DNA of 64,000 nucleotides from positions 37,675-101,674 of the forward strand of contig CDRNVI010000188.1 of NCBI GenBank assembly GCA_977017575.1, given 5' to 3'. The notes beneath the pieces were generated by a model. That model had not been told where the DNA came from and made no database searches. It saw only the letters and a program-made list of their open reading frames with translations. The stretch's first letter is position 1; each line of letters opens with the position of its first letter. Below, in pieces: positions 42,314 to 56,272 of this stretch. The position numbers were made by a program, and so were the translations under genes. This DNA is from Paramoeba atlantica (Eukaryota > Discosea).

Positions 42314-45300
42314 TTAGTTCTCACTAAGGGGTCTGCGTTTGATTGTTCGCCTTCTAAAACCAGGGAGTGAATTCGATTTGGAGGTTTCTATGAAGTTAAT
42401 TACATTCCTTTGAAAATCTTCCTCGATAAAGCTCCTCACCAGATTGCTCTCTTGGGACTGATGGAACCATCCTTGGATATCTTTAGTAATTATTACAGGG
42501 AGAATTAGAGCATTCTCAAGAGCAGTTTGGGCCGGAAACAAAACATGGGGGGTTGTCACCGTGTTTCCTTGGAATTTCCTTACAAAATTCCCTGGGGGGA
42601 TGGGGAAAGTCCAGTCACGGGTGAGGGGGGAATTGATCCAGTTCCACAGGGTTGAATTCAAAATAATCCACTCTTCACTGGTTTCTGCAACATGTTGTGA
42701 TCTTGGATCCCAATGATGGTCATTCACAGCACATGTTCCATCCTCTTTAGACCAACTTGCAGCAGTTGCAATTGCATCAGCTTGCTTGTTAAGCTCTCGG
42801 GGTATATGGGTGAATTCTATCTCATCAAAGCACATTGCTAACTTATGGATTTCACAAAGTAGTTCATTCAAGGCATAGTTTTTGATGGCATGGGTTTTGG
42901 GTGCAGCCTTGGTGAGAATCATACAATCCCCGACAACTTCAATCTCATTTGTCATTGATCTGGCACATTGCATTCCTTTCAAACAGCCTGTAAATTCACC
43001 AATATTGTTGGACCCAAGAGGGATGGTTTTAAACCCACCACAAATCTCTTTCCCTTCCCTGAAAACTGCAAAGCCTGCACCCCCCAGATGAGGGTCTGTA
43101 CGGCCTGAACCGTCATAAAACACTTGAAAGCCTTTAAATTTAAAACTTTCCTTCTCTTTGGTTCCTTTCTTTGTTTGGGTTCTTGGGGGCCGAGGGAGGA
43201 TTTTGTTCTTTCTCAAGATTTTTTCGAAAATTTCAGTAGCATACTGGGGTGATTTCGATCCTTCCGCACACACTGTGAGCCACAAACTCAACAGGGCAAC
43301 ACTCACCACAGAGGTTTCTTGTCTGGTGAGAAAATTTGAGACAAGGCCACACACATTCTTAGTTTCTTGCCAGCTGGGTACATTCAACAAAATACATTTC
43401 CTCCCCATTGCCTGGAAGAGGCCCTCAGCCACAGAACATTCCTCCAGAAGATGAGATCGTGACTCCTTTTCATGGTGGCAGAGTCGGCAACTTGAGTTTT
43501 GGTTTGTGAAGTGAGCCAACTTGTCTCTTGTAGGCAGCCCTCTTATTAGGAACTTAATCAAATTCCTCTTAAGTTGGGGCTTAATTGCATGTGCCAAGTT
43601 GTACACCACACACTCAGCTCTTCCTTCACCCACATACAGATTTTTGATTTCAATGGGGATCACTCGAGACATATTGGAATAAGCAACTCGAGTGGCCTGA
43701 CCAAACACAACTTTGGCAGAGAGGCTTTGGGCTGCAAAAAGGGCATCCTTTCACATGGCTCCAATGGAAAGAGGACTCCGATAATCGCTCCTCATTGGTG
43801 GACGAGAGGTGAGGAGGGCTCAGTTAAAAACAATTGGATGGCGCAGTTGGGGGTTTGAGTCCAAGGGAGGATAGCATGAGGTAAGAATGGAGGTTTTTGT
43901 GTTGGCATAGGCACCCAGAGCTGAGCGGATGGACTTCCACATCAAGGAGGTGACAGATTTTGGAATCAGTTTGAATCTCACTAAATATCCCATGCATGGA
44001 GTTAGATAGGTATTGACCATCCTTACTCTCGAGCGAAAATTGCCACCCCTTTTTTTGATTGCTGCTCCAACTTTCTTCATCTTTAGGATCACTTTCTCCC
44101 AGTCCTTAAGAGGAGATAACCGTTTACTCAACCTCACTCCCAGATATACAGTTTCATCACCACAGTAATTGGATCTTGCCATCTCAGCCCAGGGGCCTAC
44201 AGGTTTGAAAGACTCAGTTGAGAGGACAAAGCACTTATTAAAATTCAGTTTAGCTCCAGTCGCTTCTTCATATTTCTTGAAGGTTGGAGTGAGAGAATTG
44301 ATGGTTTCAGCTTTCTGAATCACCATCCCCAAGTCATCCATAAAGCCTGATAGGTCTTGGGGATTGTATTCCTTCTTTAGGCTCACCAGGAGGATGTCAA
44401 ATACAATTACAAACAAAAGGGGGGAGATCGGGCATCCTTGTCTGACACCAGTTCGACTTTGGATTGATTCATTGTTGCCTCCCCTCTTGGATCCACCAAT
44501 ATTTGGCAGCCAGGTTACAGATTCTCGAAGCACCTTCTCAACAACATAGATTGCTTGAGGGGGGGCGTTCAAACCTTTGAAAATATGAAGAAGTGCATCA
44601 TGATTCACATAATCATATACCTTGCAAAAGTCTGTTTGGAGGAGGGTTACGTCTTTCCCTTCTGCCAGAGCTTCGTAGAAAGAGTCATACACTGATTCCA
44701 CTGCTTCGTCAATTGACCTCCCCTTAAACATCGCATGCTATTCTTTAGAAATTACTCCACTTGCAATCTCCATCAACCATTTTGCCCAATATCTCATCAC
44801 AATCCAATAATCTGAATTGGTAACACTGATTGGTCGAAATTGGTCAGGGTGGGGGATATTCTCGACTTTGGGAATCAAACAGAGTTGGCTCTCACCAAAA
44901 GAGGGGGGGAACTCCATAATCTCACCTGCTTGTTGAATTAATTCCACCCACATGTCAAAATACTTTTCTTGTGTTGCCTTATATAAAGAGAAAGGGATAC
45001 CATCAGGTCCTGTGCTGGTGTTATTGGTTCTCTGAAGAAGTTTATCAACTTTCTTCTTGTCAACATCATGTCTCTCAACTGGGGGAAAGCGAGGATGATG
45101 GTCAGCAATCAGTTTGTCGAGAGAATCCTTGTTATATGGTCTTTTTGTACTGAGAAGGCTCTCCCAAAAGTCCTTAATTGCTTTTTTTACCACATTATCA
45201 TCACGAGAGATCACTCCATCTACAATTACACCTTTAACACAGGGAGAAGATTTATGACCAGGGCGCGAGGGGTGTTCATCCACAAAAATTCCGAGTTGTT

Positions 45301-46585
45301 GTTCGAGAACTGCAGTTCGATCCATCCCAGCTTTGATCATTCTAGGAATAGCTTTGATTCTCCATTTCTTGTCATCTTGAGAGCCATTCCATCCTATCGC
45401 AGCTGTATGAAGAAGTTCGAGTTTCAATGAAGAGAAAGAGTGTATGGCTGAAGTTTTCCTTAAAATCCTGGTTTTTGCAAGGTGTTTGATGATTGTCTGA
45501 AGTTTCCATAGTTCTTTGAAAAGGTGAGCTTCTTTCCCTTTGTCTTTCCATAGAGGGACTAATTCCCACGCCTTCTCCTTGAGTTTAGTAAGACAACTGA
45601 CAGGATCACCTTCCACATAGTCCCCAACTTCATTAATGAGGGCATTAATAAATTTAGGATCTTTAATGAGGTATTCAGGGATTCTTTTCTTGTTAGATTT
45701 CAACTCCCATTCTTTGATACTAGTTCCACCTATGATCATCGCATGGTCCTTAAAACCTGAAGGGATCACATTAACAAAAATCCTTCCGCTAAGAGCGTTC
45801 GAGGGAATAAAGACATGATCGATACATCGTCCTTGGAAATGGGTTGGTTCTGACCACCCCAGTCTTGATAGATTCCAAGATTCAGAGGATTCTGCGAGCT
45901 CTTTAAAAGGGGGTTCGTTAAGATCCCAGTTGAAGTCACCTCCCAGAATGTTCAGCCCATCTTTGGAGAAGAATTTTCCGATTTGGTCTTGCATAAAGGG
46001 AAGTTTCAGATCGCAATGATGGTAGATATTCATCACAGCATATTCAGTATTGAAAATCTTGGTTCTCAGTCCAAACAACCCACTCTCAGAGCTTTCAATT
46101 GGGTATGGTTCTATATCATGAAAGCCTTCCATTCTTCTGACTCCAATGGCAAGGCCCCACTTCCGTTCCGAGAAGGGGTCTTTGAACCACAAATATTTCC
46201 TCAAACAATTCTTGAGATGATCGAGATCTTTTTCAGATGCGGCATGGGTTTCTTGAAGCAAAATAAACAGAGGATGGCAACTTGCAGCCATTCGACGGCA
46301 AAGGTTGAGTTTTTCATCATTGTGAACACCATTGATGTTCCATGATAAAATCCTCATGTCTGGGAATTTGTTATACTGATACAAGTTTGGAAGTGGCAGC
46401 GCAGGGAAGGGGGGAAGGAAAGAAGATGAAGGGGGTTGGAACACCAAGACAGGTGCTTGAGGGGTTGGGGAGGCAAGGTTTGTTTTTTGATGAAGATCAA
46501 TAACGGAAGAGTCAGAGGAAGCACAAGGGTCCTTTAGTGATGGAAAGAAAGATTTTAAATTGTTGTTGTTTTTCTTTCCTTTCAT
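42314..46585 (-). CDS. LINE ORF2: APE endonuclease - reverse transcriptase - RNase H
   Basis: One continuous frame of about 1423 codons with three in-frame stops (44738, 43820, about 43754). The endonuclease has WNINGV, LLQETHA, GGDFNWD, CIDHVFI and DHAMI. The RT has STGPDGIPF, TDFCKVYDYVNHD, GVRQGCPISPLLF and FMDDLG (usual FADD changed to FMDD). A knuckle CRLCHHEKESRSHLLEEC and RNase H (FYDGSG, GEFTGC, VVGDC, ADAIA) complete it. At two of the stops copy A retains sense codons (Trp and Arg), so the shared parent was open there. Confidence 0.85.
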
Positions 46586-46593
46586 TCTTTCCT

Positions 46594-48651
46594 TTATGAG
46601 GGGGGGGAAGATGAGGAGGATGAAACATTGCTTGACTCAGGGAATCGAGCACTGTCCATTGTCAACACTGTCTCACCCCATTCTATTTGATGCAAATCTC
46701 CAAGAACCACGAAACCGTTTGAGGCGGGGATCTCTGAAAAAGGAAAAGTCGCTTTTTCTTTCCCGGGGACACCAATGGGGACACTCTTATCACGGTCATT
46801 TTCCTTTGTTTTTTCCTCTTCATCTTTCTCTTCTTCTATCTCCTCTTTCCTTTTCTCCTCTTCCCTACTTTTCTTTTTCTTCTTCTTCGCTGGCTTCTTG
46901 GTTACAGGTAGTGGTTTGGTCCCAGTAGAAGTTGGTTCCTTCTCCTCAACTGTTTCTTCCGACACCACCCTCTTCCTCAGTCTGGATTTCGGCTTTAATT
47001 TCAGTTCCTCAACCACCCTATCAATAATGTGGCCAAGGAAGTCTGCATCAAAACTCAACTCCCATTTAAGCTGTCCTTTTTCCAACTCACTCTTCAACTT
47101 CCCAAGGCTATCTTCAATCCTCTCCCACTCACACTGGAAATTCGCCCCATCTAATATTTTCCAAGCCCCTTCAGTGTCGTGGATAGTCATTGACCATTTG
47201 CTCCCAGAAATTGGATCAGATGAGAATCAAGATCTGTTCACGTCTGGGGAAATCTCATCCTCATCCTCAATTAAAATAACCCCCCTCTCAGGGTCAGTTT
47301 CAGCAACAATGTCTTCAAGGAAATCCATCATATCTTTTTGAGGGATTGTTGGGGTTTCTGACATACTGCCTGAGTGAGATGATGTGGCCAGAGTTTGGGA
47401 GGGTGATTCCTTATGAGGTTTAGTAGTCTTGAGTGAAGATTTGGGTTGATTACTTCTTGAAGGGGCTGATTTTTCCTTGGAGGAACCTTCTCGAAGAGTG
47501 GTTTCCCTCATGTTTGTGCTTTGGTCAACCTCCATCGGGGTTGTAGATGGGGGATGAGGGTCAGCAGACTTCATTGAGGGTGGTGCCCTCTGATTGGGAT
47601 TTGATAATATGGGAAATTGGGACAGAGAGAGATTTGTACCTTGGTTCTCTTGATTAGTCGAGGATTTTGTAGGAATAATAAATCTTTTATGAGACTGTTC
47701 CTTCAATTTCATGATTGTCACAGGAAGGGAAGGAGATTTCCTCTGAGAGTCTGTTTCATTATTTAACTTTTTGATGATTCCTCCCTCTCCCTCCTTGTCC
47801 ACAATCTCCTTTGCACATTTTAAATGCCTTGAGTGTGAAATCTCACACACTTGGCAATTTACTTTCTCGTGAAAGGGACTCATAGGGGTCCACAGAGAGA
47901 TCCTACCTTGGAACTCATTGTTAATAATAAAAGAACCTCTGTGCTTGGCAATAATACGTGTCAGAATAAGAGGGATTACATCATAGAAGATGACAATACA
48001 ATCGTTGCTGATCTGAGCCACCTCTCTTAATCCATGGCAAGGAAGAGCAGATTTGCCAATAAACAATCTTTGAATCCACTCTTCCCCTTTGATTAAAAAG
48101 GGGACACAGAGTTTAAAGCCCCATAAATTCCAATCCTGGTTGTTCTTCCAAACAAAGGGCTTCCCAAAACCGGTTGTGAGGAAGGAACCATTTTCCAGAA
48201 TGACTTTCTCCAGGGGTTTGTGTGTTTCTTCATCGAAGATGGCCATGTTGAGGTGGCCTTTCATAACACGCAAGAGGAAGTTCCCTCTCAGCTTAGGGAC
48301 TTTATTGAGTGTGGCCATTGCTCTCTGATAGTTTGGCATTCCTTTATAGAAACAAAAGGAACCCATTACAAAAATGGGGTGGATTATTGTGTTGTTCTTC
48401 ACAGGGTTAACCTCAGTTCCAATATGAGACAAGGTCTTCAGTATTTCTTTCTCGACTCACAACCACCATCCTTCCTCAGGTGCTCTCTTCGAGGTCGATT
48501 TGATTGGAATTTCTTCAGAATTCCCACTTGGGTTTGTGTTTTTTTTTTCCTTCTTCGAATACAAGGGGGAGTGGGACCCATTCTGGGAGCCCTTAGGGGA
48601 AGAGGACATACTCTTTCCACTGGACATAACAGATTTCTCTGAAGTGCTCAA
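46594..48651 (-). CDS. LINE ORF1 protein (zinc-knuckle nucleic-acid binding), two in-frame stops
   Basis: One frame runs from MSTSEKSVMSSGKSM (48651) to 46594 and is broken by TGA codons near 48457 and at 47227. The N-terminal domain (RAMATLNKVPKLRGNFLLRV, FGKPFVWKNNQDWNLWGFKL) resembles the DUF4283-like ORF1 domain of LINEs. A zinc knuckle follows (CQVCEISHSRHLKC), then a Ser/Pro region and a Lys/Glu-rich tail. Expected to package element RNA. Both stops fit single transitions. Confidence 0.75.
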
Positions 48652-48743
48652 CTAGGTGGGGTTTCACCAACACGGCAGGTGAAGGAAAGAAAATCAGATT
48701 GGGCAAGGAAAGTCTCTTTGAACCAACCCGATTTTTTTTTTTT

Positions 48744-49361
48744 TAACTCCTTTCAAAGGTAATAGGTGTCTCAAAAGCAAAGTAACATCGGAGGGCATTG
48801 TTTAAGGGATTGCAAAGACAAAAGCAGTCATCAAATTGCAGGTAGAACAGAAAGAAATGGGATAGCAATTTCCAAAAATGATGATAACATCATAACAGGG
48901 GAAGAAGGAACAATATTCACAATCAACCATAAAACAAGAGAAAATTGGAGAGCAAGAACCAAATCAAAAGATTAAATTACACAACAATAATTTGATGAGA
49001 ATAAACTATGGGGAATAATAAAGGAAATTGAATAATACCAAAATGTTTTTAGGTGAAGCTAAGAAATTAGTTACAAGTCACACAAATGCTCCCTTTCAAT
49101 TTGATATTTTGATTTCATCACAATAAGGGCATTTCAAAACAAGAGAAAGTATTAACCATCAAATCACAAAACCAAATCAACAGAAGAAATCCAAAATCAA
49201 CTTATCAAAGACCAAGAAAAGACTTAATTCCAATAAATCAACCAATAATTAGAATAGGATGTAAATGGTGCAAGATGCTCAATGGAACTTGCTGAAAATA
49301 AAGCCATTACAAATCAAATTCAAGAATCAGTGTCATTACCAGAGAATAAACAAAAACATTT
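48744..49361. other. A-rich non-coding segment, possible further element tail
   Basis: It begins with a T13 run then AACTCCTTTCAAAGGTAATA, mimicking the A-tail-plus-UTR arrangement of the LINE copies but with different sequence, so it may be the 3' end of another minus-strand retroelement. No coding frame. Confidence 0.35.
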
Positions 49362-50769
49362 TTTTTTTTAAGGTTCAAACACCAGGTGCCATTTATTAGA
49401 GATAAAAAAACCATCTCTAGGATGGAAAAGAGGGGGGAAGAAAGGGGGGGGGGAAGGAAAATAAATTAAGAGTTAGATCCAAAGATCTCTTCAGCATGGA
49501 ATGCATTGGAGTTTCTTTACCAACTTTAGTTCTCACTAAGGGGTCTGTGTTTGATTGTCTGCCTTCTAAAACCAGGGAGTGAATTCAGTTTGGAGGTTTC
49601 TATGAAGTTAATTACATTCCTTTGAAAATCTTCCTCAATAAAGCTCCTCACCAAATTGCTTTCTTGGGACTGATGGAACCATCCTTGGATATTTTTAGTA
49701 ATTATTATAGGGAGGATTAGAGCATTCTCAAGAGCAGTTTGGGCTGGAAACAAAGCATGGGGGGTTGTCACTGTGTTTCCTTGGAATTTCCTTACAAAAT
49801 TCCCTGGGGGGATGGGGAAAGTCCAGTCATGGGTGAGGGGGGAATTGATCCAGTTCTACAGGGTTGAATTCAAAATAATCCACTCTTCACTGGTTTCTAC
49901 AACATGTTGTGATCTTGGATCCCAATGATGGTCATTCACAGTATATGTTCCATCCTCTTTAGACCAACTTGCAGCAGTTGCAATTGCATCAGCTCACTTG
50001 TTAAGTTCTCAGGGTACATGGATGAATTCTATCTCGTCAAAGCACATTGCTAACTTACAGATTTCACAAAGTAGTTCATTTAAGGCATAGTTTTTGATGG
50101 CATGGGTTTTGGGTGTAGCCTTGGTGAGAATCATACAATCCCCAACAACTTCAATCTCATTCATCATTGATTTGGCGCATTGCATTCCTTTCAAACAGCC
50201 TGTAAATTCACCAATATTGTTGGACCCAAGAGGGATGGTTTCAAACCCACCACATATCTCTTTCCCTTCCCTGAAAACTGCAAAACCTGCACCCCCCAGA
50301 TGAGGGTCTGTACAACCTGAGCCATCATAAAACACTTGAAAACCTTTAAATTTAAAACTTTCCTTCTCTTTGGTTCCTTTTTTTGTTTGAGTTCTTGGGG
50401 GCCGAGGGAGGATTTTGTTCTTTCTCAAGATTTTTTCGAAAATTTCAGTAGCATACTGGGGTGATTTCAATCCTTCTGCACACACTGTGAGCCACAAACT
50501 CAACAGGGCAACACTCACCACAGAGGTTTCTTGTCTGGTGAGAAAATTTGAGACAAAGCCACACACATTCTTAGTTTCTTGCCAGCTGGGAACATTCAAC
50601 AAAATACATTTCCTTCCCATTGCTTGGAGGAGGCTCTCAGCCACAGAACATTCCTCCAGAAGATGAGATCGTGACTCCTTTTCACAGTGGCAGAGTTGGC
50701 AACTTAAGTTTTGATTTGTGAAGTGAGCCAACTTGTCTCTTGTAGGCAGCCCTCTTATTAAGAACTTAA
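49362..50769 (-). mobile_element. LINE copy C, 5'-truncated, inserted in or next to a DIRS-like fossil
   Basis: A-tail T-run at 49362-49370, the same 3' UTR with C-run, RNase H and knuckle regions. Homology to copy B stops at about 50768 (B position 43550). It is more diverged than A and B: many CpG sites of A/B appear as TpG or CpA. In-frame stops occur within the RNase H part. The frame from the left flank (MDGDYSEVLVF) runs by chance into the LINE frame. Confidence 0.85.
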
Positions 50770-52640
50770 AAACCAGAACCTCACTGTAGTCTCCGTCCAT
50801 ACCATAGACAGCCTGTGAATGTATGCAACATCACTCGTACATCCAGTAATAGAAGTTCTTACCAAAGTAACTGCTCTTGCATGATGACTAATAAAATGTC
50901 TTTCTTCTGGAAAGTGTTTCTTCAAGTAATCAAACAGAATTTCCAAATTTCACATTTCTGAATATTTAAGCTCAATTGGACATTCTCTCCTAATGGCTTG
51001 GGAGAGGCATTTCATCAAAGAGAATTCAACAATGTCAATACCAGCATTCAAACAGAGGTGCAAGGCAATTGCAGTTTGATGGTTTGCAAAGAACAACTGG
51101 TTTTGAGCTAAAAACTCCACAATATGGATGATGCTAAATCTTCACAACTCCTTGGAACTCAGCCACCTCTGAAAAGCTTCAATATTGGTGTCTCTGCAGG
51201 AAAAAGTGTCTTCTCCCACAGCTTTTCCAAGTAATGTAGTGGTGCCCACAGTTATTCCCCAACACTGCTGCTTCACAACCAGATCAATGAGATCATTCAA
51301 TGAAAAGATTGGTCCAAGGTCTTTTGGAGGAATTGAATGGTCTTCTGATGAATAGAGAGGGAAGTAACTTTGATCTTGTTGATTCTGTGGAACCAAGTTG
51401 CTGAAGGAACATATGAGTGGACCAGGAGAAGTGTCACATTCTCTGCTTTGGCCTTAGAGAGAGTTCAATGAATGAAATAAGATGGGGGAAAAGTGTAAAT
51501 TGTCTCATTGGACCATAGGATCAAAAAGGCATCTGTTGTTACTACTAATGGATCAGTCTTCCAAGAACAAAATCTTTCCATTTTCATTGAAAAACATGTT
51601 GCAAAAGCGTCCAGGGTCAGAAATGTCTGAAGATTGAAGCATAGGTTCTCAAATAATTCTTGCAGAAGAAAATAATCTTCTTTGTCCAACAGCCAAGAAA
51701 GATGATCTGAGGACTTGATCTCCTCCTGAGACAACAGGATGGGAAGTTATAGAATGTTGTGTTTCTCCATAAATTTCTATGTTGCTGCTGCCATCTTTGA
51801 AAGAGTTGGTTCCTTGCCATAAATTTTGGAAATGTAAGCTTTCATTGTTGAAGAGTCTGTTCTATAAATCAAAACTTTGTTCATGAGGTCCTTGGAGTAA
51901 TCCAAGACTTGTTGTTTCCATGTTTCCAGCTCCCTTCAATTGGTGCTCTTCAGCTATTCTTGGGGAGTCCACAGACCAATCTGGTCTCTGAATTCCTAGA
52001 AGCTATAACCCATTGGGCCTGCATTTCCCATTGTCTGAATCATGTGGTGCAGCTCCGTTCTGAGAGGCATAGACAGAAGAAAGGAATGGGATCTCCAGTG
52101 TTTGATCTCCACTCTCACTTCTTCTAGCACTGGGGCTTAACAAATCCAGCCTTTCTTCTTGATGAAATTGTTCTTGTGAATTTCCAGCTCCACAATCCAA
52201 ACAATAGTGTGGGTGTGAATTTGTGAGATGTACCTCACCTTGCCAATCAGAGATGTAAGGTCCTTGGGAGATGCACACTCCATGTTGATTTTCTTGGCTG
52301 CTTTGTTGATCAACAGGAGTTTTTTCTCTGGGGCTGAGATGGTGAAAGTCTTTGTATTCCAACAGAATCCTTGAAATTTCACCTCCTTGGAAATATTCTT
52401 TGCTGTTTTCTCTATGTTGACTAAAAATCCCAGGTCGTGGAGAATCTGGAGGGTCATCAGAGCTTTCTGACAAGCAATAGACTTTACAGTTCCCAGCTGA
52501 AGAATCATATCATCAACTCAGATGATTACATCAATTCCAAAAGCCTCCATCTTGATGATCACTGGAGCCATGATGCATGCCATGATTTGCATTGAGTTCT
52601 TGAAGCTGAATGGCAGTACTTGCCATTAGTATAGGATTCT
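50770..52640 (-). mobile_element. DIRS-like tyrosine-recombinase retroelement fossil
   Basis: Minus-strand pieces in several frames. One, near 52140-52640, carries the RT C-terminal signature with a VDDM-type motif and LGFLVNIEKT...FQGFCWN. A second, near 51465-51734, has the DAFAT...FCSW...DAF..WS...YTFPP block that follows RNase H in DIRS-type elements. Shorter pieces further along (50780-51396) would correspond to the connector and recombinase region. It is broken in many places and looks old. The left end is cut by LINE copy C; the right end and terminal repeats were not found. Confidence 0.6.
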
Positions 52641-54750
52641 GTCCCTATACATTGCAAAAAACTAATGAATTTTTTTGAAAGATTTACGAATCAAATCGAT
52701 TAAGATGATGATTCTATCTGAAAGAGATGAAAAACATCAAAGCATAAGGTGTGCTAAAAAAGAAACCTTTTGTTTTTCTTTGATTTTCTCAATTCTTTCT
52801 TTTAATTGTGTGTGGAAAAGTGAAATGATTAATCTGGTGGTGTTGTTTTTAATAGTTTGTGAATAAAAAAAAAAAAAAGAATAACAAACTAAAATATTCA
52901 CTTGAAATATGGAATAAAAAAGTTCATTGGTAAATCAAACAATCTATCATGTATCTTTCCAAACCTTTCAACTCTTCTTTTCTTTCAATTTCTTTCTTTT
53001 CTCTTTCTGTTTTTCTGTTTTTTTCTCACCCACTGCTTTCTTTTCCAAAAAAGAAAAAAAAAATCCAATTTCCAATCAAATGTTGCCACATCATCCATTT
53101 TTTTTTTCTTTTTTTGGTTTTTTTTTGGTTTTTTTTTAGTTTTTTGTTTTGAACAGTTTTTTTTTTTCTTTTTTGTTTGTGAGAAAGAAAGAAAAAAAGA
53201 AAAAGAAAGAGAAAGAGAAAGATTCAACAAAAAAGAGAAAAAAATAAAAAAAAACAAAGAAAAAAGATTGTATGACCAAAATTGATTGAAAAAATCCAAA
53301 TGCAAACCAAAAATAAGATTAAAGAAAAAAAAAAGAAAAAAAATTGAATTTGTATTGGTCCTATCTTGATGGAAGCTTGAATAACTAAGAAAAAACAAGA
53401 ATATTTGAATTCTTTTTCACCTCCTTGCCAAATTTCAAGAAAAAAAATCACACCCAAAATAAAAATCAGTTTTTCAGCAAAAAAGTTTTTCTTTTTTATT
53501 TTTTATTTTTGTTTGATTTTTGTGTTTGGTTTTTGTTTTTTGAAAGATGAGAAAAATAGACTTTTAGAAATCAAGAAATTTTTAGTTTTTTCAATGTATT
53601 ATTTTTATATTAAGAAAGAGAAATGAAAAACCAATCTATTTTTCTTAAAATGAGAAAGATAAGAGAATTCACAAGGTTTATCTGGTGATTCAATTCTTTG
53701 AGGTTTTCTTTCTTTTCTTTTTTCCTCTTCTTTTTCTTGTTTCTTTTTTTCTTTTTTTCTTTTTCTTTTTCGTTTCTTTTTTCTTCTTTTTCCTTCATCT
53801 CTTTTTCTTTTTTACTTTTTTTCACACAAAATTGTTTTTTTTTTTCTTTTGGTTTTTTTCTTTTTCTCTTTTTTCTTTTTCTCTTTTTTCTTTTTCTCTT
53901 TTTCTTTTTCTTTTTTGAAAAGATTTAGAAAAATGAAAAATTAATTTTTTTTATTCTCAAAATGAATAATAAAAAAAATCAAAAGGGATTCATTTTCTTT
54001 TGTGTTAAGTGGGAACAGGATTTCTTTTTTTTCAATGATTTTTTGATTTCTTTTTTGATTTCTTTTTTTCTTTTTCTCTCATTTTCTTTTTTTTTTTTTC
54101 TTTTTGTTTTTTTTTATTTCTTTTTTATTTCAGAGTTTTAAAAGTTTAAAAATATGAAAGTTTGTTTTTTGTTGTTTTTTTTGAGTTTTAATCTTTTTGT
54201 TGATATTCAAAAATTTTTTTTGTTTTATTTTTTTTTATTTTAATTATTTTTTTTTTTAGAAACTATTTTTTATCATTGAAAATAACATCGTCTTATTCCC
54301 TGTGATTTATTGTATTCAAAGAATCCTATTTTTCTCTCAAATAAAGTACAATGTGATGTGATGGGTTAGAGGTTCAGGGTTTATAGCTTTTGTCTATTTA
54401 GGTTCTATTTTTTAATAGGGTCTTCTTTTTTACTCCTTTTGCACTTTTAAGATGTTTTTGATTAATAGATTTTCCAGTGACTTAAAATTTCTTCCTTTTT
54501 TTCAATTTTTCTTTTAAAAAAATTAAAAATAAAATTACTTAATTTATTTTGAAAGATTTTTTATTTTTTTTTTTCAAAAAATGAATTAAAACAAAAGAAA
54601 AAAAAAATACTTTAAAAATAAAAGAAAAAAAAAAAAAAAAAAAAAAGAATAAATCAAAAGAAAGATAAAAGAGATAAAAACAAACTACAGACAAATTACA
54701 AACAAACAAGAACTAACAAGAACCAACAAGAACAATAATAAAGAAAAAAA
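52641..54750. other. AT-rich gene-free stretch with T/C tracts
   Basis: Long poly-T and TTTTTC tracts (53100-53170, 53690-53930, 54040-54260), no coding evidence. A short telomere-like GGTTCAGGGTTTA occurs at about 54371. Confidence 0.5.
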
Positions 54751-56241
54751 AAGTGAATTTATTTTCTTTCATTTGATAATTTAGGTGCAAAAAGGGAGGT
54801 TCAATCAACAATTTCTTTTCAAAAAAATAAAAATTAGAAAAGAAAAAAAAAAACAAAAAAAAGGAAAAAAATAAACAAAACAAAATGGACCTCTCACGAA
54901 ACGAGAGAAATGAACGAAAAAAGAACCAAAATTTAAATGTCTAAATAATAGAATCTATTATTCAAAAAAAAATGGACTCTTCGCGAAACAAGAAATTTGA
55001 AAAGAAAAAAAGCTTCAAGAAATAAAATGGAACTTTGGGGGCACGAAACTTTTGACAAAAAATAAATAAAAAAAATAAATAAATAAAAAATAAAAAAAAA
55101 CCTAAAATAAAAATTTTTTCAGTCTTTTTTCTATTAACTTATTGGAAAGATTTCATTAACATCATTTTATCCAAATATAATAAAGATTCATCTAACTAAC
55201 AAGTGTATCATTCATTTCTCTGAAAATAAAATAAATAAAATATTAGAAATCAAAATAAAATAACAAACAACACCAATAATATTAATAACAATAATAAAAA
55301 TAATAAAAATAATAAGAACAAAAACAATAAGAACAATAAAAACAATATAAAGAAAGAAAACCAGAAAGAAAACTAGAAAGAAAGAAATGGAAAAAAATAA
55401 AAAAGTGAATCTATTTTCTTCTATTTGATAATATGGCAAAGAAGGGGGGTTCAATCAACAATCTCTTTTCAAAAAATAAAAATTAGAAAAGAAAAAAGAA
55501 AAAAGAAAAAAAAGAAAAAAAAGAAGAAGAAAAAAAAAGAAAAAAAAAGAAAAAAAAAAGAAAAAAAGAAACAAAAAAAAAGAAAAAAATAAACAAAAAA
55601 AAAAAAAAAAAATAAACAAAACAAAATGGACCCCTCGCGAAATGAGAGAGATGAATGAAAAAATAGTCAAAATTTAGGTGTTTAAATAATAGAATCTATT
55701 ACCCAAAAAAAATGAATCCCTTACGAAACGAAAAATTTGAAAAGAAAAAAAGCTTTAAGAAATAAAATGGAACTTTGAGGGCACAAAACTTTTGATAAAA
55801 AATAAATAAAAAAAAAAATAAATAAAAAATAAAAAAAAAATCTAAAATAATAGTTCTTTCAGTCTTTTTTCAATTAACTTATTGGAAAGATTTCATCAGC
55901 ATCATTTTATCCAAATACAATAAAAATTTATCTAACTAACAAGCATATTATTCATTTCTCTGAAAATAAAATAAATAAGATATCAGAAATCAAAATAGAA
56001 TAACAAACAATACCAATAATATTAATAACAATAATAAGAATAATAAGAATAATAAGAACAATAAAAACAATAAGAACAAAAACAATATAAAGAGAGAAAG
56101 AAAGAAAACCAAAAAGAAAAAAATGAGGAAAAATAAAGAAGTGAATTTATTTTCTTCCATTTGATAATACAGCAAAGAAGGGGGGTTCAATCAATAATCT
56201 CTTTTCAAAAAATAAAAATTCGAAAACAAAAAAGAAAAAAG

Positions 56242-56272
<31 letters not shown>

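Larger units (their letters stand above)
42148..48743 (-). mobile_element. LINE copy B, near full length (ORF1; APE-RT-RNase H ORF2)
   Basis: About 6.6 kb from a 5' region near 48740 to an A-tail at 42148-42159. Its tail directly abuts the truncated 5' end of copy A. ORF1 and ORF2 are both recognisable over their full lengths. The C-terminal RNase H and apurinic-type endonuclease place it with the RNase H-bearing LINE groups (I/Tad-like); exact clade not assigned. Coding is interrupted only by in-frame stops, no frameshift was noticed, so decay is young. Confidence 0.9.

Noticed and set aside
44971-46345. Plus-strand frames across the LINE
   Set aside because: Antisense shadows of ORF2, which carries clear endonuclease and RT motifs on the minus strand.
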